DNA of 64,000 nt from Nemertoderma westbladi (GCA_032718475.1 JAUCBJ010008483.1:19257-83256), one strand, 5' to 3'. Shown: positions 39,088 to 51,391, counted from the stretch's first letter. A program made the numbers and translations. The notes: a model not told the origin generated them from the sequence alone.

Positions 39088-40157
39088 AATTTATTTACAG
39101 TTGAATGCCTATCACGATAATAACAGTTAAAGTAAGTCTATGGCAAATCAGTATCAACTGTCTGTCTCGTAGTTACCAAATATTGTTACTCAATGTAATG
39201 TGGTATATATCGAGTGTTAGAATACCGGTATGCAACTTATAGTATATATAACAGTATTACTACAGACTAGGATCAGTCACAAAATACCGGTATATAAGTT
39301 TAGCCTAAGTTATATAATATATAATAAGCTTACTGTAAAACCGATAATGTCAATAATTAAACAATAACTGATTATATCTGATTTTAGGAATTATTTCCAT
39401 TTTCTCTATGACTGATATTAAGCAATAGGTTCAACTGATATTAAGACCTAATTTATGTATAACAGGCCTACTAATTTAAAAATCTGATTGAGTTAAATTT
39501 ATAAATATATATATATATATATACCCGTAATGGGTTTTGTCAATTATTGAAATAAATGTTATTATTTCTGAGTAAGAAGTCACTACACAGCGGTTGGATG
39601 CTCTCAGTGGAGTGCTACTTGTTAGACACTAAAATACTGATAGTTCTACTTAACTAAGTTACTTATCACTACAAATTACTTACGTATCCGGTTGAGATTA
39701 CACAATCTCTAAGTAAACAATAAACAAGTTCTACTTAACTAAGTTACTTATCACTACAAATTACTTACGTATCAGGTTGAGATTACACAATCTATAAGTA
39801 AACAATAAACAAGTTCTACTTAACTAAGTTACTTATCACTACAAATTACTTACGTATCAGGTTGAGATTACACAATCTCTAAGTAAACAATAAACAAAGT
39901 TACACATACAATTTTTAGGGTAATTTAACAAGAATTTTACAAACCAGACTAACAAAATTTCTTACAGACTGACAGGGAATTACGGAATTTTGAAACCAAT
40001 AAAGTAGTATTCAATACGTTGTGTTGTCCAGATAAGGAAATGCCACCGTCTGACGGCTTATAGTCTACACTATAAACACTACGTACCCGGAGTGTCCTAT
40101 ACCTAGAGATTAATTATCGAAGCCTATAGCTAACGGACCTATTAACCACATTACAAC
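39088..40157. other. Gene-free region with short tandem repeats
   Basis: AT-rich, with accggta motifs, a (ta)n run near 39506-39523 and a three-copy 85-bp repeat. It was once joined to 54105 and beyond before LINE E inserted. It could hold the promoter or LTR of remnant F, which starts at its left edge. Confidence 0.45.
39643..39897. repeat. 85-bp tandem repeat, three copies
   Basis: Copies start at 39643, 39728 and 39813 with gttctacttaactaagttac and differ by only one or two bases. Confidence 0.9.
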
Positions 40158-40168
40158 ACAAATATACT
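40158..40168. repeat. 11-bp target-site duplication of LINE E, left copy
   Basis: ACAAATATACT, repeated at 54094-54104; together they bracket LINE E and the LTR element nested in it. Confidence 0.85.
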
Positions 40169-42033
40169 ACTACTAGGATCGGCATGCTGCATTGCAGCTG
40201 CATTTTTAAGAATGCTGTGCCGGCTTATCGACAAAATTGCACCGCCACAACTCCCTATCACCCATGACATTTGCTAGATCATCTGCATCTTCAAGGCCAG
40301 TGTTCTTTAAGATGCGTCTCAAGAAAGTCATGGGATGTCCACCATGCTTATTCACTCCATGAGGCTGCCAAAGTACAAGATAATGCACTGGTTGTTCCTC
40401 ACAGCGAAAGCAATGTCCTGCAAAGCGGAGGCGATTTTGTTCTGGTTTCAAGTTTGGGGGAACCAATGAGACACCTCCAATGTTATATAGTGTCTGGTTG
40501 GAGATGTGTGCATTGTACTTGACACAATGAACCCGGCGTAGCATTCTTGTGAAAAAAGACCAACACTAGAAGCAGCATGTTCTAATGAGCTGAGGAGCCG
40601 TTGGGCTCCCTCTAGTGATTCTGAGACTATTCCTAAGTCATCAGCAAAGTCTAGATCAGTTAGGTACTTGGCAGGATTTCCTCGAATTCTGGAGCCAGTA
40701 GGTGGAGATATCATCACCCCATCATCATTATGATGATCTAAGGACATGCGTAGAACATATTCAACTACAATTATGAACAAGAATGGCGCAAGTGTGTCTC
40801 CCTGGAGGACGCCCCATAACACTTCAAATGGTTCAGTGTCACCGTCAACAGTAGACACAAATGTTGTCGAACCATCGTATACTGATCTGATTGCTGCAAT
40901 AATGCAAGAAAGTATGCTGAACATACGTGAGCGAGAGACTGAATCAAAGGCCTTGAAGATGAAGAAGTCAACAAAGATAACAGCCAGATGCCTGTCTTTC
41001 TTTTTTGATAACTCTTCAATTATCCTTCTAAGTGCCAGAATGGGCTCCATGGTCCCACGACTTTTACGGAACCCATTCTGATTTCCACTGAGCAGTCTCT
41101 CAATGGGATCCCTGGTGCGATTTAATAGAATTCTATTGTATAGCTTTGCAGCAATCGAGATCAATGAGATTCCCCGAAAAGAACCATAGAGTGTTAGGTT
41201 GCCTTTCTTGGGAACTGGCACCAACTTATTTGTTTTCATTTCTTGTGGGACTCTTGTTGTTCGGTACATGTCTACTATGATGGTATAGATGAGCTTTAAA
41301 CACTCAGGTATTTTAAAGACCTCAGGGGGAACACCATCTACTCCACTGGTACGATTTGTCTTAATGCTCTTTGCAGCAGCCTTCACTTCTGCAAAGGAGA
41401 TATCACCAATGGGAATATCTGGGAGTACAGACTCAGACACTTTTACTTCTATAAAGTTATCAGGCAATACCCTGTCATTATTGAGGAGCTTTTCGAAGTG
41501 GGCCTTCCAACGATTGAGGCAATTGGCTGGTGATTCAGCCTTAACCTTGGTGGTTGGTTGGCTTGATCGATCTCCATGCCTGGGATGATTGCCTGCTGTC
41601 GTCAGCATCATTGATGGCATCAACCTGTTGGTTTATTAGCTCCTGTAAATTAACAGAGTACTGCCTGTTCAGGGACCTAAATGCAGCCTTAACTGCATTC
41701 TTGGCCGCTGTAGTCCGTTTGAGTAGGGACTCTTTCTGCGCCTTGTTTTTGGCATTTTGGCACTTCTGAATTTTGTTGTCAGTCCAGGGGGCCTGTTTCC
41801 TGTTTCGAGGGTATACAGGAACTGTTTCTGCAGCTGCTAACTTAACTGCCTCTGTGAAGGCAGTATAGCCCTCACAGTGATGTGCCGCCTCAGAGGCAAG
41901 AACCTCATACCTGTTGCTCAGCTGTAGTGTGAAGCTGGATCTCACACTTTGCTGTTGCAACAGAGAGGACCAGTCATGCCGCGGCAAGGCAGATTTTGTT
42001 GTTCTGCTAGCACGCAAACTAAGTCTTACCTTG
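40169..42033 (-). mobile_element. RTE-like LINE E, 3' part (minus strand)
   Basis: Same family as LINE D. Its 3' end with the AGT tail is at 40166-40180. The plus-strand sequence stops matching the LINE at the LTR of element B (42034), and the LINE resumes at 53538. The element is 5'-truncated (end at 54093). Confidence 0.9.
40206..42017 (-). pseudogene. LINE E reverse transcriptase, broken
   Basis: Minus-strand frames 42017-41541 (endonuclease-RT linker), 41623-40448 (RT with FRGISLISIAAKLYNRILLN, VIFVDFF and DLDFADDLGIVSES) and 40544-40206 (C-terminal domain ending RCNFVDKPAQHS). Against copy D it lacks about 340 bp between the FADD region and the C-terminal domain (junction near 40548) and carries small indels, so it is not functional. 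It keeps the ancestral reading EHAASSVGLF where D is frameshifted. Confidence 0.85.
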
Positions 42034-43340
42034 TGTTCACGGTATTTCAGTTTTTTATAATGCGAGTTAAATATTTTTTGGATTTATTTATTATGAATAT
42101 TCCAATATAAGTACTGGGTGCGGGAACATGGAATTTGGGCATATTCAATGGACTGGGGGCAATTTACGGGCGAATATTGGGGCGACTTATGGGGCACGGG
42201 ACTCATATCAGATATTTAAGGGCCCAGGGTGAGAGGTAAAATCAAGCAGTACTTTAGGTGTCAGGGTTGCCTGATACTTATTTAGGCCTAGCCAACCTCC
42301 TACTACTAGTATTAGTAGTTTGGTAACCCGCTAGGCCTGGGGACAAGGACTGCCCTTAGCGGTTCCTGGCCACCAGCAGTTACTACGAGCCTGAAAAGGA
42401 TTTGGAAAGCTTGCTGATTGTGTCAGGGATTTGCGATGGGAACTGACAGATCCTTAGCAGTCCCTGGTCACCGGCAGTGATTATGAGCCTGAAAAGGATT
42501 CGGAAAGCTTGCTGACTGCGCCGGGGACTTGCGAAGGATCGACCGACTGGACGAAGGAATGGTTCGACGAGGACTGACTTCCTGGAGTGGGTTCCATGAC
42601 CGGCGTTACTACGAGCCTGAAAAGGATTCGGAAAGCTCTGACAGTTGGGACTCACAACGGGCCGACAGACCCCTAGACAAGTCGTACCACTTTCCCGATG
42701 ACCGATCCCTTCGGGGTTCGGGAAGGGTGGGACAGACATACAACAGGGTCGAAAGACAGAGGACTGGACTCTACTGGCCTACTGACTATTCGGAGCAGCT
42801 TCTCAGCTACCGAAGCGACTACGAGCCTGAAAAGGATTCGGAAAGCTTAGGTGGTTGGGACCCTGGGATGAACCGACCGACCCTTAGCCAAGCCGTACCG
42901 CTTTCCTGATGACTGATCCCTTCGGGGTTCGGGAAGGGTGGGACGGACACGCAACAGGGTCGACCGACACTGACACTACGGTACCGGGGCTAGGACTGAG
43001 GGAAAATGGGGATCATTAGTTAGGATAAAATCTAAGTGCGAACAGTGGGTAATTAAATAATGTACTGTAGGAATTTGTATATTCGTGTATTATTGTGAAT
43101 ATTTGGTATATTTGTGTGGGGAAGCCCAAATTATTCTCAATCAAGGTTCAATCAGAGTTTAAGTTACATTAATGATTATATCCAACCAATGCGACTTTTT
43201 TCTCTATTGCAATCTTGCATCTCAGATAAAACACCTTCTCCACTCCCAATATCTGGTGACTGGCCGGAATCAAGTGGTCTGAAAATTCCGCCACCAGCAT
43301 CGGCGTTTTCCCCCCTGGTGTTGGGAATAACGGCAACACA
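42034..43340 (+). repeat. Element B, 5' LTR (1,307 bp)
   Basis: It starts TGTTCACGG and ends GGCAACACA, matching 52487-53537. It is longer than the 3' LTR because of a segment at about 42160-42520 that the other lacks. It contains tandem subrepeats, each with gagcctgaaaaggattcgg and with a hairpin-prone ccgatcccttcggggttcgg block (about 42700 and 42915). Confidence 0.85.
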
Positions 43341-43558
43341 ATTGAGAATAATACACGGTCAACTTCAAATTGGTGGAAGTTGGGAATTCAACAGTAAAGT
43401 ATTCTTCAAACTCTCTCCATGCTTAACCAGCACCCACTACGAGGAAACTCTGGTATTTGATTTGAGACAAAGTCGTGGTTTATTAAACTTACAAACTCAA
43501 TCCAAACTGTCTAGAACTCATAGTCGGCAGATCATTAACAGAGAGTCGTTAACAGGGA

Positions 43559-44064
43559 ATGGAAGTATCGATCACACCTATTGATATAATCCAAGTTGAG
43601 CCAGGAATCTGGCATATTGAAGTTGAGGTACAGGATACTAACGTGGGACGATTTAGAATTACCGTTCGGGTAGTTCAAGCCAAGTACGAAACATACGACG
43701 AACTGTTCTATGACATCGCATACTTAGTGATAAACGAGGCTTTAGAATGATGCAGGATAACGTCTACGACACCGATGGAATGGAACCCCACACAGACTCA
43801 GATACCGACGAGGTCCCAAACGTTAAGAACATGGCCCATCGACTGGGCGCTCTCAAAGGCGGAGTTACTCGAGCAAATAACTGCATAGAGAAACAACTAA
43901 AGGGAGTCGAGACCCCCCTCAGCGACATACAAACTCAATTACAAAAAATCCGAAGTATCCTCCAACATTACGAACGAATGATTCAAGCATATCAGGAGCT
44001 CATTCCCGCAAGCGATCTGGAAAACTACCCCAGAATGGAGGAACATACTCTACATTTGGAATAA
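43559..44064 (+). pseudogene. Element B: start of Gag, two overlapping frames
   Basis: 43559-43750 (63 residues, MEVSITPIDIIQVEPGIWH, beta-rich) overlaps by one codon the frame 43747-44064 (105 residues, MMQDNVYDTDGMEPHTDSDT, then a heptad-rich helix with LSDIQTQLQKIRSILQHYER). The ATGA overlap may be an original coupled pair or a frameshift. The helix suggests the N-terminal coiled coil of Gag. No known domain in the first piece. Confidence 0.5.
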
Positions 44065-44097
44065 TTCTGTAAACAACATCGAAGGACCCTCAGCCTC

Positions 44098-44661
44098 GTG
44101 AGAGGTTATGAGGAACAATACTACAAAAGGACTGAAAGGACAGACGCGGAATCAGTGCGGACCTCAGGTACCAGGACATTGGTTCCAAGAAAAAGGATCG
44201 GGTCCTCGAGGCACCAGCAATCCAGCGCCAGAAGTGAGATATCGGTATCAGCACGCAGTTCCCAAGGGGGTCAGCCACTCCGTGATCAGCTATGAGAACA
44301 GAGGGCATTGGCCCTTAAAGCCCGAATGGAGGATGAATACGTTCAATTACAGATCGAACAGGACGTACTAGCAGAGGAAAGACATAAACAGGAGGCTGAA
44401 CTACAGGCCGAAAGACTAAAGCAAGAGGCCGAAATACAGGCCGAAAGATGTAAACAAGAGGCCGAACAACGTAAACAACAGGCCGAACAATGTAAACAAG
44501 AGGCTGAACAACAGGCCGAACAACGTAAACAAGAGGCCGAATGGAATAAACAAGAGGCCGAAAGGAATAAACAAGAGGCCGAACAACAGACTGAGATACG
44601 TAAACGAGAAGTTGAACAACAGGCCGAAATACAAGAACAAGAGGCCGAAATGCGTAAATGA
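44098..44661 (+). pseudogene. Element B: Gag coiled-coil segment of EAEQRKQ repeats
   Basis: Two frames: 44098-44295 is basic. 44308-44661 is a repetitive coiled coil made of 5-8-residue units such as KQEAEQ and KQEAERN, coded by gaggccgaacaacgtaaaca-type minisatellite units. A stop follows at 44659. A similar Gln/Glu coiled coil lies in Gag of element C. Confidence 0.55.
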
Positions 44662-44781
44662 AATGTCGAGGCCCAAGCGATTCTTATTCACAAGAAGAAT
44701 GCGGATATTGCTAAACTCGCAGACTACGAAGCCGCACTCATAGAACGGGACCTTCAACTGTACGAGGACTGGGAAAGGGGT

Positions 44782-45668
44782 ATGGAACAGGACTATGAAC
44801 CAATCCCGGTTCCTGAATTAGAAAAGTCATTTACGTCACCAGCTGCAAAACCTCCGAAACCCAAGTTCCCGTCGGTCATACGGTCTACACTCTCGGCCCA
44901 AGCACCGGTATTCCATCCCCCACCGGTTACGCTTAAGAACGAAGAACCCTATTTCCCTTCCAACCCTACGGCATCGAGCGTTCCCCAGTATGAGCCTGAA
45001 AGGGACTCAGAAAGGGACGTCACCCCTCGATCCAATAATCCAATCACATCCACCCCGAAGATCCGTAACTGCGTCGTTATTAAAACTCCACCTCTTATTG
45101 ATCCATCATGTATGGAAGAGAGCGTTAGTAATTACAATCCTCCTAGTCAATCCAGTTCGGACGATGTCGGCATCATCCGAGCCTTGGTGAACCGCCTAGC
45201 TATGCCTCGGATATAAAAAAAAGGTTCTTTGCTCAGATCGGATGGACGGATATAACCGACACGCAAAAACTGGTATATTTAGCTCAGTATCTGGGTGACA
45301 AACCATGCCGAATTGTTAAATGTTTCGAAGGAGGATCTCACGAAGCATATCACGATGCGTGGAAAACGCTCGAAAAGAGATATGGTAACATTGGAACCAT
45401 AATTAACAAGACGCTTGAAAAGCTAATAGAGGATGCTGGATCACTAGGGGACCCACAGAATATACAAGAGTTTTCGGACTCAATGATGCACGCTTATTAT
45501 ACTTTGAAACCATTGAACAAAGAGGAACAAGTAAACAAAATCTTAAACCTCCGACAGATTGTCTGGAAATTTCCCGGATGGTTAAAAAGTAAATGGGCAT
45601 ATGTGTGGATCTCAGACGCAGACACCCGGATCGGGATCCAAGTTTCCTTGAAATGTCAGCATTCATAG
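44782..45668 (+). pseudogene. Element B: Gag linker and DUF1759-type domain
   Basis: 44782-45216 is a Pro/Ser-rich linker (PPKPKFPSVIRSTLSAQAPV). After an A8 run at 45217-45224 the reading continues as FFAQIGWTDITDTQKLVYLA, LGDKPCRIVKCFEGG and AWKTLEKRYGN, the pattern of the BEL/Pao DUF1759 Gag domain (compare LMAMVEDAPLRMVESCVG in C). The homopolymer frameshift and a later frame change near 45600 break it. Confidence 0.6.
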
Positions 45669-45792
45669 AAGATATATCAGAGGCCATGAACGACTCCATG
45701 TTCTCCAAACAGAGTCTCTCCAAATTGGATGGGATGGAGAGCAATAACCAGAGCAGTCACCCGCTCCAAACCCAAGATTCCGCCCTCCTCCT

Positions 45793-46160
45793 GTGAGTAC
45801 GATGGCCATCAGTATGGCCGAGGATTCGGATGATGAGGATTATGAGGAACCGACCTTAGCAGAAGAATGGGCATGCTATTTGGCAAACTGGGGGCCCGAG
45901 AGGAAAGGAACAACGGCCTCCCCTATATGTCTCTTCTACGGAGCGAAACACAAAGTGGAATTCTGCAGAAAATTCCAGTTTTCCGAATTAGTTCCGCGCT
46001 TCGAGGCAATCATGAAACACTGAGGATGCTTCCGGTGTCTTGGAACAGGCCACTACATGCGGGATTGCGAACAGAGGTCATGTTGCACAGTTTTCAATGA
46101 CCTACGACATCATACACTCCTCCACATCCCTGCAAATTTCGACTTCACCACCCTACCGAA
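45793..46160 (+). pseudogene. Element B: Gag zinc knuckles
   Basis: Acidic stretch (EDSDDEDYEEPTLAEEW), then CLFYGAKHKVEFC and, after an in-frame TGA at 46021, CFRCLGTGHYMRDC, a C-x2-C-x4-H-x4-C knuckle. It is followed by the CxxxFNDLRHHTLLH pattern also seen after the knuckles of element C (CKICGEAHHTILH). It would bind the genomic RNA in an intact element. Confidence 0.65.
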
Positions 46161-46259
46161 TCCAAACGGAGAGGGGAAACGAATCACGTCTCAAAGGGTA
46201 CCCGGACGATCCAGCAGAGAGAAACATACCCGTTCAAGACCACCGCTGACGTATCACAT

Positions 46260-46850
46260 GTGACCAGCATATCAGCTACGGTCAACCTGATAAACCAAGA
46301 TTATATGGTCTTCACCAAAGTAATTCTGGTAAGGATCCAAGGCGTCGGGAAATCCCTAACCACACTCGCGTTCCTGGACAATGGTTCAGACGGAACTATC
46401 ATCGACAGGGATTTCCTGGAACAGCTGGGCCTAGAATACGAACCTTACAAGCGACCCATACAGACTATAACAGACCATTAAGAAGTGGAGTCCGGGGAGG
46501 TACAACTCAGGGTGGAAGGATTTATGGAAGGTTACGAAAAGGTCAAATTAACTATTAAATATGCTCTGGTGCATACCGATCTCAGAGTGCGATTCCGACA
46601 ATCATCCAAATACGCACCCCTCATACAACTAGATCGGGAGGATGTGGACCTACGATGCCCACCTTTGGACGTCAATAGAATTACTCGGACTCGATACACC
46701 AGAACTACATATACCGACCGGAGATATCGCCTGATCCGTAAAGCTGGACGACGGTTTCTACACGGAGCGCACCATTATGGGATGGACACTCTGCGGTATT
46801 AAGGAAGAAACCACAGACACATATACATACCTTCCGAAATGTCAGACTGA
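46260..46850 (+). pseudogene. Element B: BEL/Pao protease
   Basis: 46260-46481 has TTLAFLDNGSDGTIIDRDFL, where the catalytic triplet reads D-N-G instead of D-S/T-G. After a TAA at 46480 the same frame goes on as VQLRVEGFMEGYEKVKLTIK. Near 46780 the nearby frame reads MGWTLCGIKEETTD, the counterpart of LGWYCSGPSE in element C. The stop and the altered active site make it inactive. Confidence 0.65.
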
Positions 46851-47514
46851 AGGGAATGCAGCATCCGTGGGTTACTGTTCAGCAACCGATATGGACGAAG
46901 ATCTATTCATAGAAACAGAGAAAACCCAACACGAAATGACGAAATAATTCAACCTGGAAACCCAAGAATTCGCCGAGAAGGACAAAAAAACATCAGAGGA
47001 AGACCAATACTGCATGGATGTTCTAGACCAAGCAGTATTTAAGGACGGGTATTGGTGTTCACCAATGCTATGGAAGGATCTGGACAGACCAATAGCTAAC
47101 AATGCTAGTGCGGCCCTAATGAGGCTAATAATGACGTTGATGATGATAATGGTGTTGATTGTAATAATAATGATGAGACCTATGATGGGAGAAGACGGAC
47201 TAATCCGCCTTAATACCCGGATGGCGAACGCCCCTGTCGAATATGAAATCAAATACCCGGCACTTCTGCCAGGAACGTCCACACTAGCCAAGCTGTTAAT
47301 CCAGCAATGTCATGAAGAAAACCATCACGCGGGCCAGAACTGGATCATGGCCAACATCCGGCAACGATATTGGATCACCCACATCCAGCCACTGATTCGG
47401 AAAGTATTGAAACGGTGTTTCCCTTGCAGGCGATACCTAGCGCCACCGCTTACTCAAAGAATGGCCGACCTACCACCATGCGGCTACAATCCGATTCACC
47501 GCCGTTCTACGTAA
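46851..47514 (+). pseudogene. Element B: pol with RT/RNase H deleted, integrase zinc domain
   Basis: Post-protease sequence (FIETEKTQHEMTK, EFAEKDKKTSEEDQYC) runs to about 47100. It is followed by a low-complexity atgatg/ataatg stretch (47120-47185). Directly after this comes the integrase leader LIRLNTRMANAPVEYEIKYP and its HHCC domain (CHEENHHAGQNWIMANIRQR .. CFPCRR). The whole RT and RNase H block, about 2 kb in element C, is absent, so element B depends on another element for reverse transcription. Confidence 0.7.
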
Positions 47515-48290
47515 CCGGCGTAGATTGCTTCTGACCGTTTACAGTTATCGAGCGACAATCCAACATAACGCTGGGGAGCCATCTTCACATGCCTTAGGTC
47601 AAGGGCGATTTACCTAGACCTCGTAGTAAACCTCACGCAGCACGCTTTCATCAACGCCCTGCGTCGGTTTGTGGCAAACAATGGGTCATGCTGGCATATG
47701 TACTCAGACAACAGAACGAACTTTGTGTGAGGAGAAAGGGAACTCAGAGAGGCTATCGAGGGATGGTTCACCGACGAAACTGCATCCCAAGTCTGGAAGG
47801 AACACCACATACAATGGCACTTCCAGATGCCCTTAGCACCCCATACGGGCGGGGTATGGGAGAAACTCATCGACTTGGTGAAACGATCCATGCGGATCGC
47901 GTTGGGGGATACCCTGGTCACTCACGACACACTTCGCACAACATTCTGCGAAATAACGGCCACCCTAAACAACTGGCCAATCATTCCCATCCACGATGAC
48001 CCAACAGATCTAGAATCCCTTACACCCAACCATCTCCTCGGAAGACCTAAGACCAACATTCTTCCGGAGGCAATGTTCCCAGATCCCAATGATATTGCGA
48101 GACACACCAACTGGAAAAAGGCCCAAGTGCTAGCGCCGCATTGGTGGAGAATCTGGGCTCAAGAATATCTCATAACCCTCCAGACCAGGAGGAAGTTGAA
48201 TAACACATACCGGAATGTCGCAGTTGGCGACATGGTACTTGTCAAAGAAGACCTTAAAGACCGCGTCCACTGGCCTGTGGCGTGAGTCAT
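47515..48290 (+). pseudogene. Element B: integrase catalytic core and C-terminal domain
   Basis: In successive frames: GVDCF (first D) followed by a stop, NALRRFVANNGSCWHMYSDN (second D) and PHTGGVWEKLIDLVKRSMRI (E). Then come the conserved LESLTPNHLLGRP and the C-terminal segment WKKAQVLAPHWWRIWAQEYL with VAVGDMVLVKEDL. Several stops and frameshifts lie between 47514 and 47827; from 47827 to 48285 the frame is open. All three catalytic residues can be traced. Confidence 0.75.
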
Positions 48291-48771
48291 GGAGATAACC
48301 CCAAGCAAGGATGGACTTGTGAGGACAGTGACGATATAGACGGGAAAGGGCCACTACCAACGCTCTATCCAGAGGTTTGGCCTTCTCGAAGGCAATGACA
48401 GTGGTGACTCCACGAGAGGTGATAAGTTCCCTACTCCGGATCCTGCTGCGGACATTGGTGACAATGATAAACCCGTTTAAACCCTTCCCATCCTGTTGAC
48501 AAACTCTTTAAAATGTGATTTACAGACAATGAATATGGACCCCCTTTAAACCAACTGTAACCACGCATGGTATTTGTGTTTCCTCGTGTGTTATGTGGAG
48601 TCCAGCGTCACCCTGCAGATGTTTCGACTGACGCAGGGTAGTTTATGTTTGTTCACCCTGATTATGGTCATCAGGACCAACTACCTTGGATTATCGGAAA
48701 TGGTAAAGATTCGAAGTGGAATTCATTGTATCCATTGTGTTGTATTGTGTTGTCCATTGCGTGTGCAGTTC
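48291..48771. other. Element B: spacer after pol
   Basis: No supported gene. The first 200 bases continue weakly as the integrase tail. Only short unsupported frames after that. Confidence 0.45.
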
Positions 48772-49172
48772 GGGGCGTAGGCGGTGTAACGAGTCCAGCT
48801 GTAGATCCCGGAATGCCACGTAACACCCCCTCTATCGCGTTATTCTGGTGGGTCCATCGGTGCATTCCACATGACTTCGTCGATAGAGGCTTTATGTTTC
48901 TCAGCAGCGTTATTCTGGTGTGACTGTTACGTGGATTTTGGGGCGTAGGCGGTGTAACGAGTCCAGCTGTAGATCCCGGAATGTTTCGTAACCCTATCCC
49001 ACATGACTTCGTCGGCTGAGCTTTATGTTGCTGGGAGTGTTATTCTGGTGGGTCCCTGGTGCATTCCACGTGACTTCACTTCTAGCGTCTTCATTGTCCG
49101 TTACGTGTGCAGTTTGGGGCGTAGGCGGTGTACGAGTACAGCTGTAGATCCCAGACTGCCACGTAACACCCC
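48772..49172. repeat. Element B: 170-bp tandem repeat, about 2.3 copies
   Basis: Copies start at 48772, 48940 and 49116 with ggggcgtaggcggtgta, and share agctgtagatccc and the ttattctggtgggtcc block. The third is partial. Noncoding. Confidence 0.85.
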
Positions 49173-49712
49173 CTCCACAACAAAAATTTTCCCAAGAAGA
49201 TGGTTGAATGTAGTTCGGAAATGATGAAAAGGAACAGACAACTCAACTATAAACTGAATGATGACGCGTATGATGATGAAAATGTGATGATGCGCACACT
49301 GGTGTTTTCGCTTATAACAAATGATGATAGCCAGGGGGCTATAACCCCAATGAAATGGTGTAATAAATGATGAAATGTGAAATAAATGATGTAATGGTGG
49401 AATAAATGATGAAATGTGGAAAGAAATAATGAAATGTGCAATGAATAATGAAATGAGAAATAAAAAGACAAAAAAAAGGTATAAAATGTAGAGTGGAAAA
49501 GAATTTGAAAAAGAAGCGGACATAAAAAGTCAAAAAACTGGTTGGATAATAATGTATAGCTATAGTAACTGTAAATACTGAATGTAGTAGCAATAAGATG
49601 GTAGATGTCTATATAGCAATAATAATAAACTGAATTACAAATAACTGAATTATTCTGCAGTCGCTATAGAATCAGACTTTCTGGAATTATAACTAACTGA
49701 TTTAAATTTGTA
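49173..49712. other. Element B: AT-rich spacer with short repeats
   Basis: Degenerate aatgatgaaatgtg repeats at about 49370-49460, otherwise no gene. It separates pol from the exonuclease module. Confidence 0.5.
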
Positions 49713-50016
49713 ATGGACATAATTTACAATATGGACTCGAATCGCCAGATTCTTGGCGAATTACGTAACATGCTCGATTTATTGGACTATCAACAGCCTG
49801 GATCTCCTAATTTTGATACGAAATGGAACACCCTGTTAAAAGAGAATGTGCAAGTCGTTACATTCTCCGGGCGGGAGGGACCAGATTCCCGTAACCTACA
49901 AGCGCTCCGGTTGACCGATGCTAATACAAGCCTGAAAAGGATTCGGAACGCTGAGGCAAGGATGGGGAGGAGTTGTCGTTCTGGGATACGTTCCGTCGAA
50001 GCGTCTACAAATCCCA
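49713..50016 (+). pseudogene. Element B: start of the exonuclease module
   Basis: An ATG-started frame (MDIIYNMDSNRQILGELRNM) encodes a helical leader with LLDYQQPGSPNFDTKWNTLL. Near 49930 the nearby frame reads WDTFRRSVYKSQ and runs into the Exo I motif, so a frameshift lies in this stretch. The block also contains one copy of the gcctgaaaaggattcgga motif of the LTR. The start is the best visible; no splice signal is needed. Confidence 0.5.
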
Positions 50017-50874
50017 GTGCTTGATATACGACAACGAGGGCAATGCGACGCCTACTTCGAAGGCAATTATGATGGCGCATGTCTAAGTTTCGTCGACGAC
50101 AAGAGTACATACCTCGCCCACTGGGGAAACCTAGCGGAATGTATAGCGACGCTACGAGAGGAGCGTATATCAGTCATCCAAAACCGCGACGACTATCAGG
50201 AGAAATATGGGACGAAGGAATGCGGTCGATCACTAGTCATCGTCCTTGGAACCCTAGACGGATTAGTGTTGATATGTCGAATCTTCCCGACACCCCAACA
50301 AGAGGTGCGGACAGCCGGAGCAATCTGGCTACTACCACCGGCGATCCAACAGATCCTATTCGACTTCGATATTATTAAGATTGGGTCGGATATAAAGGCG
50401 GATATCCGGAACGACTGCGCTAACGCTCCTTTCGGAAGAAACCGTCGAGAAGACCTTAACGCTATTAGCCACTTCGTCGACACCCAAACCCTGTTAGCCT
50501 GGTTGCGGTACATGGAACTCATGGGTGGATTTAGAGAAGTGAGACAGACAAAATCCGGTATCGGCTACCTCGCGGTGTTAAACGGCGGTTTGGACTTTAA
50601 ACCGCAGAAGTTTCCAGACTATAACAAGATATATGGTGCATATCCAGACTTAGCGATAAAGAACGAGTGGGACAACTGTTGGAGGGACATAGAGAGAAGG
50701 TGGACGATCCACCAGAAATGGGAGGAGCCGGATCGACGGAACTTCATCTACGTCACGATGGAATCATATACGGTTGCCAAGTTCATCTGTAAGACTCTCG
50801 ATAAACTCATTAATGCGGTTCCCAGATCCTTCATTGATTATGAATGGAATGAAGTAATCGACCACGCGTTCTAG
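50017..50874 (+). pseudogene. Element B: DEDDy-type 3'-5' exonuclease-like protein
   Basis: Exo I reads CLIYDNEGN at 50018-50044 (D at 50030, E at 50036), followed by TSKAIMMAHV. After a frameshift before 50100 the reading passes to the long frame ending at 50874. This frame has LLPPAIQQILFDFDIIKIGS with DIKADIRND (Exo II), HFVDTQTLLAWLRY, SGIGYLAVLNGG, a conserved Trp, and NFIYVTMESYTVAKFICKTL (Exo III, Y-x3-E). The same motifs in the same order occur in element A at 20481-21266. It lies between integrase and 3' LTR, the place of env in other LTR elements. The frame has no clear ATG, so it was probably part of a longer protein beginning near 49713. Confidence 0.65.
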
Positions 50875-51391
50875 GCGGTAGAGAATATCCCACCAGGAGA
50901 TACCAAAACGCACAACATTATCGCATCCTGGGATAATAACGGACCTTTCGATATCCCTTTCGATCTCCTTGGCGCAGAGGAACCCTTGATATCGTCGGAT
51001 GGGGAGTAATTATGGAAACAAGAAGGCGTCTTGCTATCCACCCCAAAACGTCTACTCGAACTGGAAGTCGCTTACGGACCAGCCTTCAAGCGGATCGCCG
51101 AGGCTGAACCTGCAACGGAAGCAGGCGTAACTACCCCGCTTGGTTCCGGTAGTCCTGCTAGAGAGTTAGTCACCACCTTCGCGCTTAGCGACTTCGGCGA
51201 CACATGCCAGAGGTTGTCTCCATATCCGTTCCCGGGAGGAGAAGATTGGTCTTCGGAAATCCCAAGTACCAGTACACAGCAGACCCGCTCAGCTTATCCA
51301 GGTTGCGAAGGGTCCTAGTATAACTCCAACCCCTGGAGACCTCCTCGGGATTCCTTCGGCGAACGCCCCGGCACCCCTTTACCGACCAGCT
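50875..51391 (+). pseudogene. Element B: linker between exonuclease and zinc-finger parts
   Basis: After the TAG at 50872 the same frame reads on as VENIPPGDTKTHNIIASWDN to a stop at 51009. The frame 51031-51318 (LLELEVAYGPAFKRIAEAEP, then Ser/Thr/Pro-rich) follows. No domain recognised; probably a flexible linker of the same protein. Confidence 0.4.

Noticed and set aside
43371-43390. Primer-binding site starting tggtgg
   Set aside because: It lies about 30 bases after the LTR end, farther than usual, and the matching tRNA cannot be verified.
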